Made by a program: the position numbers and the translations under genes. A stretch of DNA of 51,685 nucleotides from Scleroderma bovista (Eukaryota > Basidiomycota > Agaricomycetes > Boletales > Sclerodermataceae): assembly GCA_037178675.1 (NCBI GenBank), contig JAYMGJ010000279.1:1-51685 (forward strand), read 5' to 3'. Positions 1-10,224 of the stretch are shown one piece after another; the first letter of the stretch is position 1; each line of letters opens with the position of its first letter. Below the pieces are notes generated by a model. It was not told the origin of the DNA and made no database searches. It saw only the letters and a program-made list of their open reading frames with translations.

Positions 1-442
1 CCACATTCTAGGCTCTCTGACGGTATAGTCACATGCCTGATAGCTTCAGAAATGATGGAGCTATTCAAAATATCGGAATGCCGGCACTGGGCGCCTAAAA
101 ATGACATTTGGGCGCTAAAAATCATTTCTTCTCTTTCTCCTTTGTTTCTCCTTAAATTCTTCGGCTTCTTTGATCATTCTGGTATGGGAGTTGGACTGCA
201 GATGTGTGCATTCCTTTCTCATACCACAATTGATGTTATTCCTTCAGTTTCTTCTGCTTCTTGGCGGTTCTTGTGCAATAGATGACTGTCAGCATTGGCA
301 TTCATCTCTCGCATCAGGATAGTCTTCTTGTGCGATAGATGGCTACGATGAGGGTCCGTCGTGCTTATCCTTCGCATAAGGATCATTCAATATAGGTATT
401 ATCTTCCATGTTCACTGTACCAAACCTGTTTGGTGCGTGACA
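1..442 (-). mobile_element. TGCA-2k element, partial copy (5' end)
   Basis: Read on the minus strand this begins TGTCACGCACCAAAC at 442 and continues off the left window edge. It is the same sequence family as 44833-46930, from which it differs only slightly (same GCGCCTAAAAATGACATTTGG block and TCCTTATGCGAAGGAT hairpin). The element end is set by the TG dinucleotide used as terminus in the complete copies. The other terminus and any target duplication lie outside the window. No protein is encoded in this part; the ORF at 52-285 is a non-coding shadow shared by all copies. Confidence 0.8.
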
Positions 443-447
443 CTGCA

Positions 448-1232
448 TGGGTTGAGAACGCTGCATCAAGCCTCCTGGAACAATCAGTCTTCTTGCAGAA
501 CAGTTTTGATGAAAATTTGCATCTCTTTTTCATACCTGTGCTATACTAATTTGTGCCAACACAGGGGGAAATGAACAACTTCGCTCATCCAGCTCTGAAA
601 GAAGCCACAATTGAGTTCTTTTACACAGGCAGCTATCACATTGCCAACAAGTGTCCCAATCTTTTTCACCATTCTATTCCCCTGCCATGCCTAGCACTCG
701 TTGGGGCAGCGGTAATTTCTTTCTTCTGTCTACAATATTCTAGTGTTAATGTATATTTTTTTCATCTCAGTTTAACTGTGTGCTCGATGGATTCGCGAAG
801 AACGGCAGTGGAAAAACCTTCCCTAACTTCTCGGGGAAAGGGTACAATTCCATTTTCCACGCTATGTTGGGCATGTTACACAATATTCAGAAGGATCCTT
901 ACCATGGCACAAAGCTCCAGGCCCAGTTGATGGAGTGGGCAAAAGAAGGGTGGTAAGTTAATTTGAGCTCGTCTGTTGCATTCATTGCCTGCCACGCTGA
1001 CGTGTACCCCGGAATGCTTTGCAGAACGTTGATATTACCATTGAGAGGCACAACCATCTTCAAATCTCCCTGGATTGATTAGTCCTATGTCACTAGCTAG
1101 TATTTTGTTATGATCACTTTTAGTTTGTCATTTGATATACGTGTTTTGCATCCATTTATGGTTAATGTAGCTGCCAAGAATGCGAGTGACTGCCCATCAA
1201 ATGAAGTGTTGCCCAGGACATATCAAATTGGT
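448..1232 (+). pseudogene. Broken intron-containing gene fragment (DUF6532-like, tentative)
   Basis: Three exon-like blocks can be joined: about 570-710 (GEMNNFAHPALKEATIEFF...LALVGAA), an intron 711-768 with GTAATT...CAG borders, about 769-953 (FNCVLDGFAKNGSGKTFPNF...EWAKEG), an intron starting GTAAGT at about 953 and ending TAG at 1171, and 1172-1232 (AKNASDCPSNEVLPRTYQI) before a new GTGAGT donor. Lines before 553 may hold one more exon (VENAASSLLEQSVFLQNSF). From memory the FFYTGSYxIANK and NCVLDGFxKNGSGK phrases recall the agaricomycete DUF6532 family; this could not be checked. The 5' end is cut by the element at 1-442 and the 3' end by the copia remnant that follows, so the gene is not functional here. 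Confidence 0.5.
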
Positions 1233-1426
1233 GAGTGCTGGACAGCCATGTACAGAACCCCATAGTATTTAGTTTGTCATTGCAACAGTGTCTTCCATAA
1301 TTGTGCATAGGGCAGCATAGTCAAATTGTCATTGGGGTAATCTATCCAGCCTGGACCTAGCTGTGTAGCTATAGCTATTGTACAACAATCTACAGACTTG
1401 CACAGCACAAAGTGGTTTGCTGATGA

Positions 1427-3083
1427 ATGCCCAGTGAGGAAGATGTGCAAAAGATGTGCGAGGAAGGGGGAGCGAACCTAGTCTGTTTCCTGATGGGCAA
1501 AGCCCTCACAACCAGCGAGCCTCAATATGAGAGCATCTGCAACTGGTCCTACAAGGACATCGCTCACTTACCCCAAGCTGAGCAGAAACTCTGGCAACTT
1601 GCTTGCCAAGAAGAGCTTGATGTGCTGCAAAAGCGCAAGGTCTTTGAGCTAGTTGACCATCCCCAAGACCGGAAGGTCATTAAGAATCAATGGGTCTTCA
1701 ACATGAAGTTGGATGGCTGCAAGAAAGCCCGCTTAGTAGCGAAAGGCTTCTCCCAGGTTGAGGGATTAGATTTCGACCAGGTCTTCCCACCAGTTGTGCG
1801 CTTTGAAACAGTGTGCCTCATGCTTGTGCTTGCCACACTTGAAAACTGGTATATCACTGGACTCGACGTTTGGAGTGCCTACTTGTATGGCAAGCTCGAC
1901 GAAGAGATCTATATGGAACAACCCAAAGGGTTTGCAGTTCCCAGGCAAGAGCACAAAGTGCTCTGCCTCTGGCATGCCCTCTATGGCCTTAAACAGGCCA
2001 GCCTAGCTTGGTGGTGCACACTTGATGAGTCTCTCAAAGAGCTTGGGTTTGAGCACCTTAAGTCTGAAGCAGGCATCTTCTTCTACAAGAAGAAAGGCAC
2101 CAACATTGTTATTGGTATTATCTACGTTGACAATGCACTATTCTGCGGCCCTAACAAGGCTGTTGTTGATGCCATTAAAGTGCAGTTCATGCACAAATGG
2201 GAGTGCAGAGACCTTGGAGAACCTAAAGAGTTTCTCCACATGCGAATCACTCACAAGGGTCATGCCATCCACTTGGACCAAATGCACGTACCTACAAAAG
2301 GTCGTTGAACGCTGTGGCATGCTAAATGCAAAGTCCACAAGCACCCCACTGCTGGCTGGCTACTATGCTGCCAAAAATACAGAGCCTGTTGATGTGAAAC
2401 TCCACTCCTGTTTCCAGATGGTTATTGGGTCCCTTCTGTACCTTATGTTAGGCACTAGGCCCGACATTGCTTTTGCAGTCACACACCTCTCGCACCATGC
2501 TGCGAACCCATCCCAGGACCACCTAAACAAAGTGCTGTATATCTGTCGCTATTTAATTGGGACGCCTACATACTCCCTAGTATACAATGGTGGATCTGGT
2601 GCTGGCCTGATTGCATGCACAGACTCAGATTGGGGATCAGACCCTACCTCTTGCCTCTCACAAACAGGTTTCTACCTGAAGCTTGCAGATGGCTTGATCA
2701 GTTGGACTTCTCGTGCGCAGAAGACTATTGCGTACTTGTCCACTGAGGCTGAATACATACCTTTGAGCAATTGCACTCGCCAAGTTACCTGGATTTGGAG
2801 TTTACTTGGTGAGCTCGGCTAAAAGCTAAAAGCTATCCTGATTTGTGGTGATAATCAGGGGTCCATATTCATGGCATCCAACCCTGTAATGGAGCCTCGC
2901 TCCAAGCACATCGACATCCACTACCATGGAATCCGCAAGTCAGTTGCAAAAGGTAACATGGAACTATTTTTTATTGATGGTGCTGAGAATCCTGCCGATC
3001 TGCTCACCAAGAACTTACCATGCGAGAAATTTGCAAAGTTCAGAGCTCAACTAGGCTTACAGTTTCCCTCTGGCAGCATCTAG
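1427..3083 (+). pseudogene. Ty1/copia reverse transcriptase-RNase H remnant (copia-1)
   Basis: The 3' half of a copia Pol. RVT_2 reverse transcriptase runs from about 1660 (NQWVFNMKLDG, ARLVAKGFSQVEGLDF, LDVWSAYLYGKLDEEIYMEQPKGF, LYGLKQASLAW); RNase H follows (LIACTDSDWGSD, YLSTEAEYIPLSNCTRQ, SKHIDIHYHGIRK). The catalytic box reads YVDN instead of YVDD, a G-to-A change that should kill the enzyme. A frameshift near 2285 moves the reading from frame 2 to frame 3, and a TAA at 2820 interrupts RNase H. Gag, protease and integrase are missing on the left, so the copy is 5' truncated near 1400. It ends just upstream of the LTR at 3130, with the purine tract GAGGGGGAG directly before the LTR. Confidence 0.88.
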
Positions 3084-3129
3084 CACCTTATTCACTGAAG
3101 TGCTCTATGTGCAGCACAGTGAGGGGGAG

Positions 3130-3397
3130 TGTTGAAGTTGCACATGCACCTGGCATAAACCATCGACGAAGTGCACACAAGACTGTGACCCATATTAGTG
3201 TAGACTTAGTAATAGTCCTCTTTAGAGTAGATGTTACATGTCACACATCACACTATTTGTTGTATATAAACAGTGTTCATCGCTTATATAATATAACAGC
3301 TCTTGACCAGCTACCACTACCATCTCTGGTTGTGCACTCCACCCAACAGGTGAGTTGGAGTAGCAGTTCCTCTATGTATATAGGTATTGCTTCAACA
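3130..3397 (+). repeat. Ty1/copia LTR (3' LTR of copia-1)
   Basis: A 268-bp LTR, TGTTGAAGTTGCACATGC ... GGTATTGCTTCAACA, ending in the short inverted repeat TGTTGAAG/CTTCAACA usual for copia. A TATA-like GTATATAAACAG lies near 3262. It is about 90% identical by eye to the LTR at 5044-5331. The purine tract to its left shows it is a 3' LTR. The sequence to its right (GAATCAGG) lacks the primer binding site seen after 5331, so it does not act as 5' LTR of the next fragment. Confidence 0.88.
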
Positions 3398-5043
3398 GAA
3401 TCAGGATCCCACTCCAGCTGTTGGCCTTACTCTCCCCAACTCCGCTCAAGCGATGCTTCTTCTTGGTGCCTTACTGAATGAGTGGCAAGGCTTCACTTCC
3501 ACACTTCTGGCCACCTTATTGGTCAACCCAGCTGCTGCTCAAATTTCTGTGGGTGTCCAATGCCTCACCTTTGATGTGGTTCTTCCGAAGATTATGGAAG
3601 AATGGTCCAGGAAGTCTGGCAAGTCTATAATGCTGACTGTAAAGAGGGAGCAAAATGCACAGGCAGGACCTTCTCGCCCCAGATGCAAGAGGTGTTCTGG
3701 ACATCACAGTACCACGGATCACCGTAGGGTGGTGGAAAAGGGAAAGGAGGAGGAAAGAAGGGAAAAGGAAAACAACCTTACAAAGGAAAAGGCAAGCAGT
3801 GTCAAAACACTGCAGAACAAACCGCACAGATTGTCGAGCTCCAAGAAGACTTGGATGATGATTTCGATGCTGGGTCCATCTCTAATATTTCTGAGACAGG
3901 CTGGTCTGTGCTCACTCCATCCCAACTTGCTACAGAGTCAGTATTATGTTCTGTGCATAATGACCTGGCAAGAAAGAAGAGGGATGATGAGGAATATGCA
4001 CATAGACTAGCTATGAGACCACAGACTCCCAATGATGGGACCATAAAGTATCATGATGACGGTTTTGTTTGTGACCAATATAACAATGAAAGCTTTGACT
4101 GTTATACCTTGTGCACCTCTAAGGAGAGTGACAATAGGTGTCTTTGCTTAACATCCTCCCACTCAGGACAAAAAGCTGAATCTCACTGCCCCAAGCATAA
4201 ACATTTAACAGGCCTATGGTTGATGGATTCCAGTGCAACCGATCATTCCACTCCATACCACGATGACTTCCTGACTTACAAGGAACTTCAAAAGCCTATA
4301 AATGTGGGTACTGCTGGTGCTGAAGTCATTCAGTTTTTAGGCATAGGTACAGTTGCCTTCAAAGTTAAAGTTGGCAATGTACAAAAAGAAATCTATCTTT
4401 GACATGTCTACTATTCTCCATCTGGAGATAAGCATATTTGCTTGCTTCAATGGCTTACCATGAAGCTCAAAATGAAACTCTATGCTGATGCAAAGATAAC
4501 TTGTGTCTTCAATTCACAAAATGAAGTCTTCTTGGAAGGGACTAGGTTAATTCCAAGAAACAATCTCCATTGGTTTCATGAGAAACTGATACATCAGACT
4601 GGAGCTCTTGGACTTCTTGTGGATTTGGACATAAAATCCATCTCAACAGTGCAATGTGCAACCATTACAAATAAATTCAACACTTATGATCTATGGCATA
4701 GTCATCTAGGTCATCCTAACCCTCAAACTATGCGGCATGCTACTCGTGCTACCAATGGTATTGAGAAATTGGATCTGTCCTGACTGTCAGATTGGCAAGA
4801 TGCCTTCAAGGTCTTTTCCATCTTCCAATAAATGAGCAGACAAAATACTTGAGATGGTACACTGTGACCTGGTCAAGTTCCCTGTCTTGTCATATAATCG
4901 ACACAAGTACTGTCTCACAATCATTGATGATTACTCTGGGTATGGTACCATTTGCCTTTTGCAGTTAAAGTCGGACACTGCTGCCGCATTCTCTACCTGG
5001 GTAACCTGGGCTGAGAAGCAAACTGGTCATTCACTCCTACAAG
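3398..5043 (+). pseudogene. Ty1/copia Gag-protease-integrase remnant (copia-2)
   Basis: A second copia body without its own LTR. In order: Gag (LLLGALLNEWQGFTSTLL..., about 3420-3650), a CCHC-type knuckle CKRCSGHHSTTDH (about 3688), a basic linker, aspartic protease with LMDSSATDHSTPYHDDF (about 4220; DSGAT is changed to DSSAT), the pre-integrase zinc region LWHSHLGHPNPQTM (about 4693), and the start of the integrase core MVHCDLVKFPVLSYNRHKYCLTIIDDYSGYG (about 4854). Stops and frameshifts occur at about 3727, 4400, 4783 and 4832-4850. The integrase is cut at 5043 by the TGTTG end of the next LTR, so copia-3 inserted here. Confidence 0.82.
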
Positions 5044-5331
5044 TGTTGAAGTTGCACATGCACTTGGTGTAAACTGTCGACGAAGTGCGCACAAGACTGT
5101 GACCTATATTAGTGTAGACTTAGTAATAGTCCTCTTTAGAGTAGCTGTTACATGTCACACGTCACATGTCACTGTCACATGTCACACTATTTATTGTATA
5201 TAAACAGTGGACATTGCTTATATAATATAACAGCTCTTAACCAGCTACCACTACCATCTCTGGTTGTGCACTCCACCCAACAGGTGAGTTGGAGTAGCAG
5301 TTTCTCTATGTATATAGGTATTACTTCAACA
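5044..5331 (+). repeat. Ty1/copia LTR (5' LTR of copia-3)
   Basis: A 288-bp LTR with the same TGTTGAAG...CTTCAACA ends as 3130-3397. It is 20 bp longer because of an extra CACATGTCAC-type repeat around 5158-5185. A TATA-like GTATATAAACAG lies near 5198. It is followed at once by a primer binding site, which makes it the 5' LTR of the element running to 8779. It sits inside the integrase of copia-2. Confidence 0.88.
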
Positions 5332-5346
5332 AGTTATGAGCCCTGT
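5332..5346 (+). other. Primer binding site of copia-3
   Basis: AGTTATGAGCCCTG directly follows the LTR end. The same GGTTATGAGCCCTG phrase follows, on the minus strand, the LTR at 23803-23991. The shared phrase right next to two unrelated LTRs argues for a tRNA-primer complement; which tRNA was not worked out. Confidence 0.6.
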
Positions 5347-5671
5347 GAGTGCACTGTGTGCAGCAATGCACCAGACAGCACTCCAGCTCCCTGAGCATCG
5401 CTTTAACTAGCTTGATGCTGTGGAGCACAGTGAGCTCCTAGTTGAGCCCCTGCACAGCCACAAGGTGAAGTTGGTCAACGACTTGCACCAGACAGTGAGC
5501 TCCTAGTTGAGTACCTGTACTGCCACAGGTGAAGTTGCACTGGCATGACCTAGTCATGAGCTAGCTGTTGACAGAAGTGCTTTCACTAGCACTCAGGTGT
5601 TTCTTTTTTTTCTTGCTTGTCCATTGTTGCATTCACTTGCTGACTCCATTGACTCCCAACAGAATATCACC

Positions 5672-6570
5672 ATGTCCAGTGCTCTCAACAAGATGGTTCC
5701 CGTGTTCACTGGCTTCAACTGGCAGCAGTGGCACACCTCTATGCAGGCCTATTTCCAGGCACAAGGCCAATGGTATGTCTACTCAACGATGCAACCCACT
5801 GATGGCCATGATGACTGAAAAGAGTGGGATGATAACACCAAGAGAGTGCTCAGTAACATCACCTTGCGCCTCGCCTCCTTGATCCAAGTCACCGTCTCAA
5901 ACCTCGACAGCATTAAGGATGTCTGGGACCACCTCAAGAAGAACTTCAGCACCCCCAGTATCGGTTCCGCCTACGCTGAGCTTAGCAAGCTCCTCTTGAC
6001 TACCATTCCCACTGGCTCCCATTTTGCTCTGGCTATCATCAAGGTGCTTAGCCACTTCACTTATCTCAAGGACACTTGTTTTGAGTTCCCTGCCCCCATG
6101 CAGGCAATGATCACCTTTGCAAGCTCCCTCCCACTATGGAGGTTGTAACTCAGATCCTCAGCCAGATGTTGCTGGATGAGATCAAGAACCTCAAGCCTGA
6201 CAGGATTGTCAAGGCTGCCACGCTCTCTTTTGAGCAGAAAGGCACCTCTTCTTGTGCTGGCAGTAAGGGCACCCAGGCCAACAAGCTTAGCGCTGTGAAG
6301 CACAAGCCAGCTGACCCAAAGTTCACCCAGCAGCAGCAGCAGCAGCAGCAGCAAGGCGGGTCCAACAGTGGTGCGAGTGGAAACGCTCCTGCCCAAGGAC
6401 AGGGAGGCTGCACTTGACATGGTGGTAAGAAGGCTCATGCTCGCCGCAAGAATGCTCAACAGGCAGCCTTCGCCACCTATGTCCACTACGATGGACCAGA
6501 GCCCACCATTGACCCTCGTGCCCTGGCTCACACCCCCGGTGCTACCAACTATGGCCCCCCGCATTCGATA
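5672..6570 (+). pseudogene. Ty1/copia Gag remnant (copia-3)
   Basis: The start at 5672 (MSSALNKMVPVFTGFNWQQW) follows a short leader after the LTR. The early FxGxNWQQWHTSMQAYF box and the later VWDHLKKNFSTPS...AYAELSKLL are UBN2-type copia Gag. A TGA at 5816 replaces the Trp of DDWKEW (G to A). Near 6130 the reading shifts frame (MEVVTQILSQMLLDEIKNLK); a polyglutamine run at 6331-6355 precedes GGSNSGASGNAPAQG, and a TGA at 6415 fits a lost CGA. The tail continues to about 6570 as HGGKKAHARRKNAQQAAFATYVHYDG. Confidence 0.8.
6331..6352 (+). repeat. CAG trinucleotide run
   Basis: CAG repeated about eight times inside the copia-3 Gag reading frame, coding polyglutamine. Confidence 0.85.
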
Positions 6571-6590
6571 ATACCATCAAGGCCTTCTAT

Positions 6591-8779
6591 TTGGCACACT
6601 GCTTGGGGTTAGAGCCCTCCTGCCAAACCATCTGCACCCTCAACCAAGTTGTGTCAATAGCTAGTGTGAACCTGGACCAGCCTGAGGCCGGTCCCTCCTT
6701 GCTGAAGCGCCCTTGTGTTGAGGAGCACATCACGATGTATGAGGAGGATGCCATCTCCCTAGGGGATGATGAACCGTTCGCCCATGAGCCCTTCACCGAC
6801 AATGAGTTCGATGAAATCGATGCAATGGTCCTTGACTGCTACAATGCAACGTCGATGGCAATGGGCACGGAGACCAGCCTCTTCGGGCAAGTACCTTCTG
6901 CACGTGTGCTGACCAACACTGACATGCTCCCTTTACATGTGCGCTACACGCTGTCACTGTATATAGTGAGTAGTAAATACAATATGTCATGTCATGTCCC
7001 CTCGAGTAATGCATATATCTGTTTGTGTTTGAATGATGCACACTGTGCTGGCTGTAAGGGAAAAATGGCTGACAATAGCGAACTATCTGGAGCCTTCTGG
7101 CTACTAGACTCAGGCGCATCACGCCACTTCACTGGTGACATAGGCGATTTCGCCTCCTACAATGGGCTGAAGTGAGTGCACTATGCCAAAACAGCAAATG
7201 GTGTAGCACTAATTGCTGGCATTGACATGGTATTACTCCGGTGCCTAGACCACAACTCAGGAAATGAGAAAGTAATCACACTCACCCAAGTGCTCCATAT
7301 GCCAGGCGCTACTGCATGCCTTATTTCTATGGGCAAAATGCTCCAGCATAACAACAAAGTCACTGGTGATAAACGAGGCATTAGCCTCACCTACAAAACC
7401 AAACGCCTATGGTTTGGGCCAGACCCAGGAGATGATCGCAACATCATTTTTGGGATTAGATCTATCCTGATAATTAGATCTAACTATATTGCCTCCATGA
7501 GCAAAGTTGATTACAACATTATGCACCAGAGATTCGGGCACCCCTCGAAGGAAGTACTCCAACGTGTGCAAAAACATACGCAGCACTTCCCAGAGATCCA
7601 CTTTCCTACAGAGGACTGTGTTTGCCCTGGATGTGCTCTTGGCAAGATGCCCAATCAAGCTTTCCCAGAGAATGAAAGACATGCTTCCAAGCCCTTCAAG
7701 CTGGTGCACTATGATCTCAAATCCTTCCTGGTTATGTCGTACCAGAAATTCAAATATGTTATCACCTTCTACAATGACTATACTTCTCATGCCTGGACTA
7801 TGCCTCTTCACTCCAAAGCTGCAGCGATTACGGCTGTCAAAGATTTCCTCAAAATGGTGTGAGTGCAACATGATGTGCATGTCGTTGGATGGATGTCTGA
7901 TGCTGGCAGAGAATACAAATCCGATCTGTTTGATCAAGTACTCCTTGAGAAAGGAATTAAAATATACCAAAGTGCTCCAAGAACCCCCATGCAGAATGGC
8001 CACACCGAGCAACTAGGGTGCACTCTCATGGATAAAGCTGAGTCTATGCGGCATTAAGCCTGCATCCCTGACTCCTGATGGGAATTTGCATTCACTCATG
8101 CAACCCACATCTATAACCGTACCCTGGTAGCTCGCCTGCAATGATGCACCCCCCATGAAATGCTAAAGGGGGAGATGCCTAACATCGACCACCTCCATGT
8201 ATTTGGCTGTGGAGCCTTTGTCTACCTCCCAGCCTCGGCTAGAGCAAATAAGATGGCTCCCAAGTCAGAGCTTATGACCTATGTCAGTGTTGCCCCTGGC
8301 AATGAGTGCAACTTCTTGTTTATGCGCTCCACCAATGCAGTGTTCACCACTGCTCACTGTCTTTGATGAGCATCACTTCCCTCGCTGCCCCCAAAACAGG
8401 CGCAAACCTCTCGAGAACCCTTTTGGAAGGGTAAATCCAAAACCTACCACCAATCGACCAGGGAATACCCCTGATGATGTCGACAGTGATGACAATGTGG
8501 AACATGATCATGGCTACCCACATCCCCAAGCGCAGGATGACAATCCAAAGTGCAAGGAACCAGAGGCTCCTGAGGAAGAGCCTAATCAAATAAATCATCC
8601 CCATACACCATCTCCAGTGCCTCCACCGGCACTGAGAACACCTTCACTGGCTAGAAACCCACCACCTCTGGCACCGCAGTGCCCTGGCGAGCTGAACACT
8701 GCCGAAATGTGCTGTGACCCCCTGCAGTGAATATCCCTGCCTGCCCCCAATGTGAACGTAGAGCGCCATTGTGCCCCAG
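6591..8779 (+). pseudogene. Ty1/copia protease-integrase remnant (copia-3)
   Basis: Mainly frame 3. An acidic stretch precedes the protease FWLLDSGASRHFTGD (about 7095; catalytic DSGA kept). Then come pre-integrase MHQRFGHPSKEVLQRV with CPGCALGK (about 7525-7655), the integrase core VHYDLKSFLVMSYQKFKYVITFYNDYTSHAW (about 7705), SDAGREYKS (about 7898), MQNGHTEQLGCTLMDKAESM, and the linker up to 8727. In-frame stops: TGA 7173 (LK*VHY), TGA 7860 (MV*VQH), TAA 8055, and further TGA in 8070-8145, nearly all one C-to-T step from CGA or CAA. A frameshift lies near 8355. The body ends at 8779 where a TGCA-2k element begins, before any reverse transcriptase. Confidence 0.82.
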
Positions 8780-10175
8780 TGTCACACACCAAATGTGTTT
8801 AGTACTGTGGACATGGAGAAAATTAGCCGATGAAATTAATGCAAAGAACACCCAAGATCTGTTAAATTGTCCTGACTTGAGGGATACAGACAGCCCTCAC
8901 TATCCATATCACGCAAAGTCAAAACTATCCTTATGCAAAGAATGAATACAAGCTCGTTGTAGCCATCTATCACACAAGAATGACTATCCTGGAGCAAGAG
9001 ATGACTGCCAACATCCAGCAGTCATCCCTTGCACGAGAACCACCAAGAAGCAGAAGAATCCAAGGAATGATGATCATTTCAGTATGAGGGAGGAATGCAA
9101 CCTACTGCAGTCCAACTCCCATACCAGAACAACCAAAGAAGCAGAAGAAATGAAGGAGAAACAAAGGAGAAAAGGAAGAATCACTTTTAGCGCCCAAATG
9201 TCAAATTTAGGTGCCCAGTGCTGGCATTCCAATATTTTGAATAGCTCCACCGTTTTTGAAGCTATCAATCATGTGATTATACCATCATGGAGCCTAGACC
9301 GTGGTCTATCTGCCTGTCAAGTTCTGACATAAATCCATTTATTTCCCACAGAGATATTCCACCTGCAATCTAGACACCCACTTCATCACTCACTATGGAG
9401 TCCGCATTTTCTCTGGAATGTTTCTCTGCTATTGCAGCAGACCTCAACTATGTCCTGCTCTTTGGACAGCCTCTCCCAGAGCTCCTGTGCACTGTCTGGC
9501 ACATATCTCCCAGCCTGCTCCCTCAGTCCCTCTCGTTCTCGGTCAGCGCATTCTCCTCATCAATCCTGCATTGCACACATACTTTGGTCACCTCAAGTCT
9601 ATCATTAGACTTGAAGATTCATATCTGGTCATTTCTGAGTCTTCTGAGTCCTCTGCATATGGTCCTTTCATCCCAGAGTCCTGTCACATCCATCTCCCTC
9701 TATCATTCATTTTGCTTCCCTGGACACGTCAAATCCGCTATTCATGTTTCACTTCCCTGCTATCCCACAACAAACACGAATGAATCAGTGCTCTAGAACC
9801 CTTCTTAGGAGCCCTAATAGAGTACAGAACCTTTCCCTTACTGCTCAAGGGAAGACTGCACTTCGGGAGCACCAAATTTCGCATTTTTGCTCTATAGAAG
9901 CTCAATCCAAGGGATTTGTGACACTCTGTGACCAGCTGTGACTCTACTTGTCATTCCAGGCCCCCTGACACTGCTCTTCTGGTTGGATCAATTCTTTTAT
10001 TATCCCCCAGCCACTCCCATCAGTGGCACTGCTTCAGAAGCTCATCTCCAGATCTAAAGTTCAATCAATCACAGGTTGTGCTTCCCTTCTGTCTGAGTCA
10101 CACAGAGTCACTCTGGCTCACTCTGACTCACTCTGCTGCGCATTATTCATCCCCTCTTGGCATTACTAATCCCCA
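8780..10175 (+). mobile_element. TGCA-2k element, 3'-truncated copy C1
   Basis: Starts TGTCACACACCAAATGTG in the copia-3 linker and follows copy A (17889-20235) to the phrase CATTACTAATCCCCA at 10175, where similarity stops. The remaining ~850 bp, including the TATA region, are missing and are replaced by the left arm of FB1. The left terminus is intact. Confidence 0.85.
9395..9783 (+). pseudogene. TGCA-2k conserved ORF, frameshifted copy
   Basis: Begins MESAFSLECFSAIAADLNYV like the other copies. One base is lost near 9508 (ATATCTCCCAG against ATATCTTCCCAG), so the second part (QPAPSVPLVLGQR...CHIHLPLSF...LLSHNKHE) continues in another frame up to 9783. Function unknown. Confidence 0.65.
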
Positions 10176-10224
10176 CATCAGCAAGGTGACAATTGGTCTT
10201 AACTCTCTTACAGTGTCTGGATTG

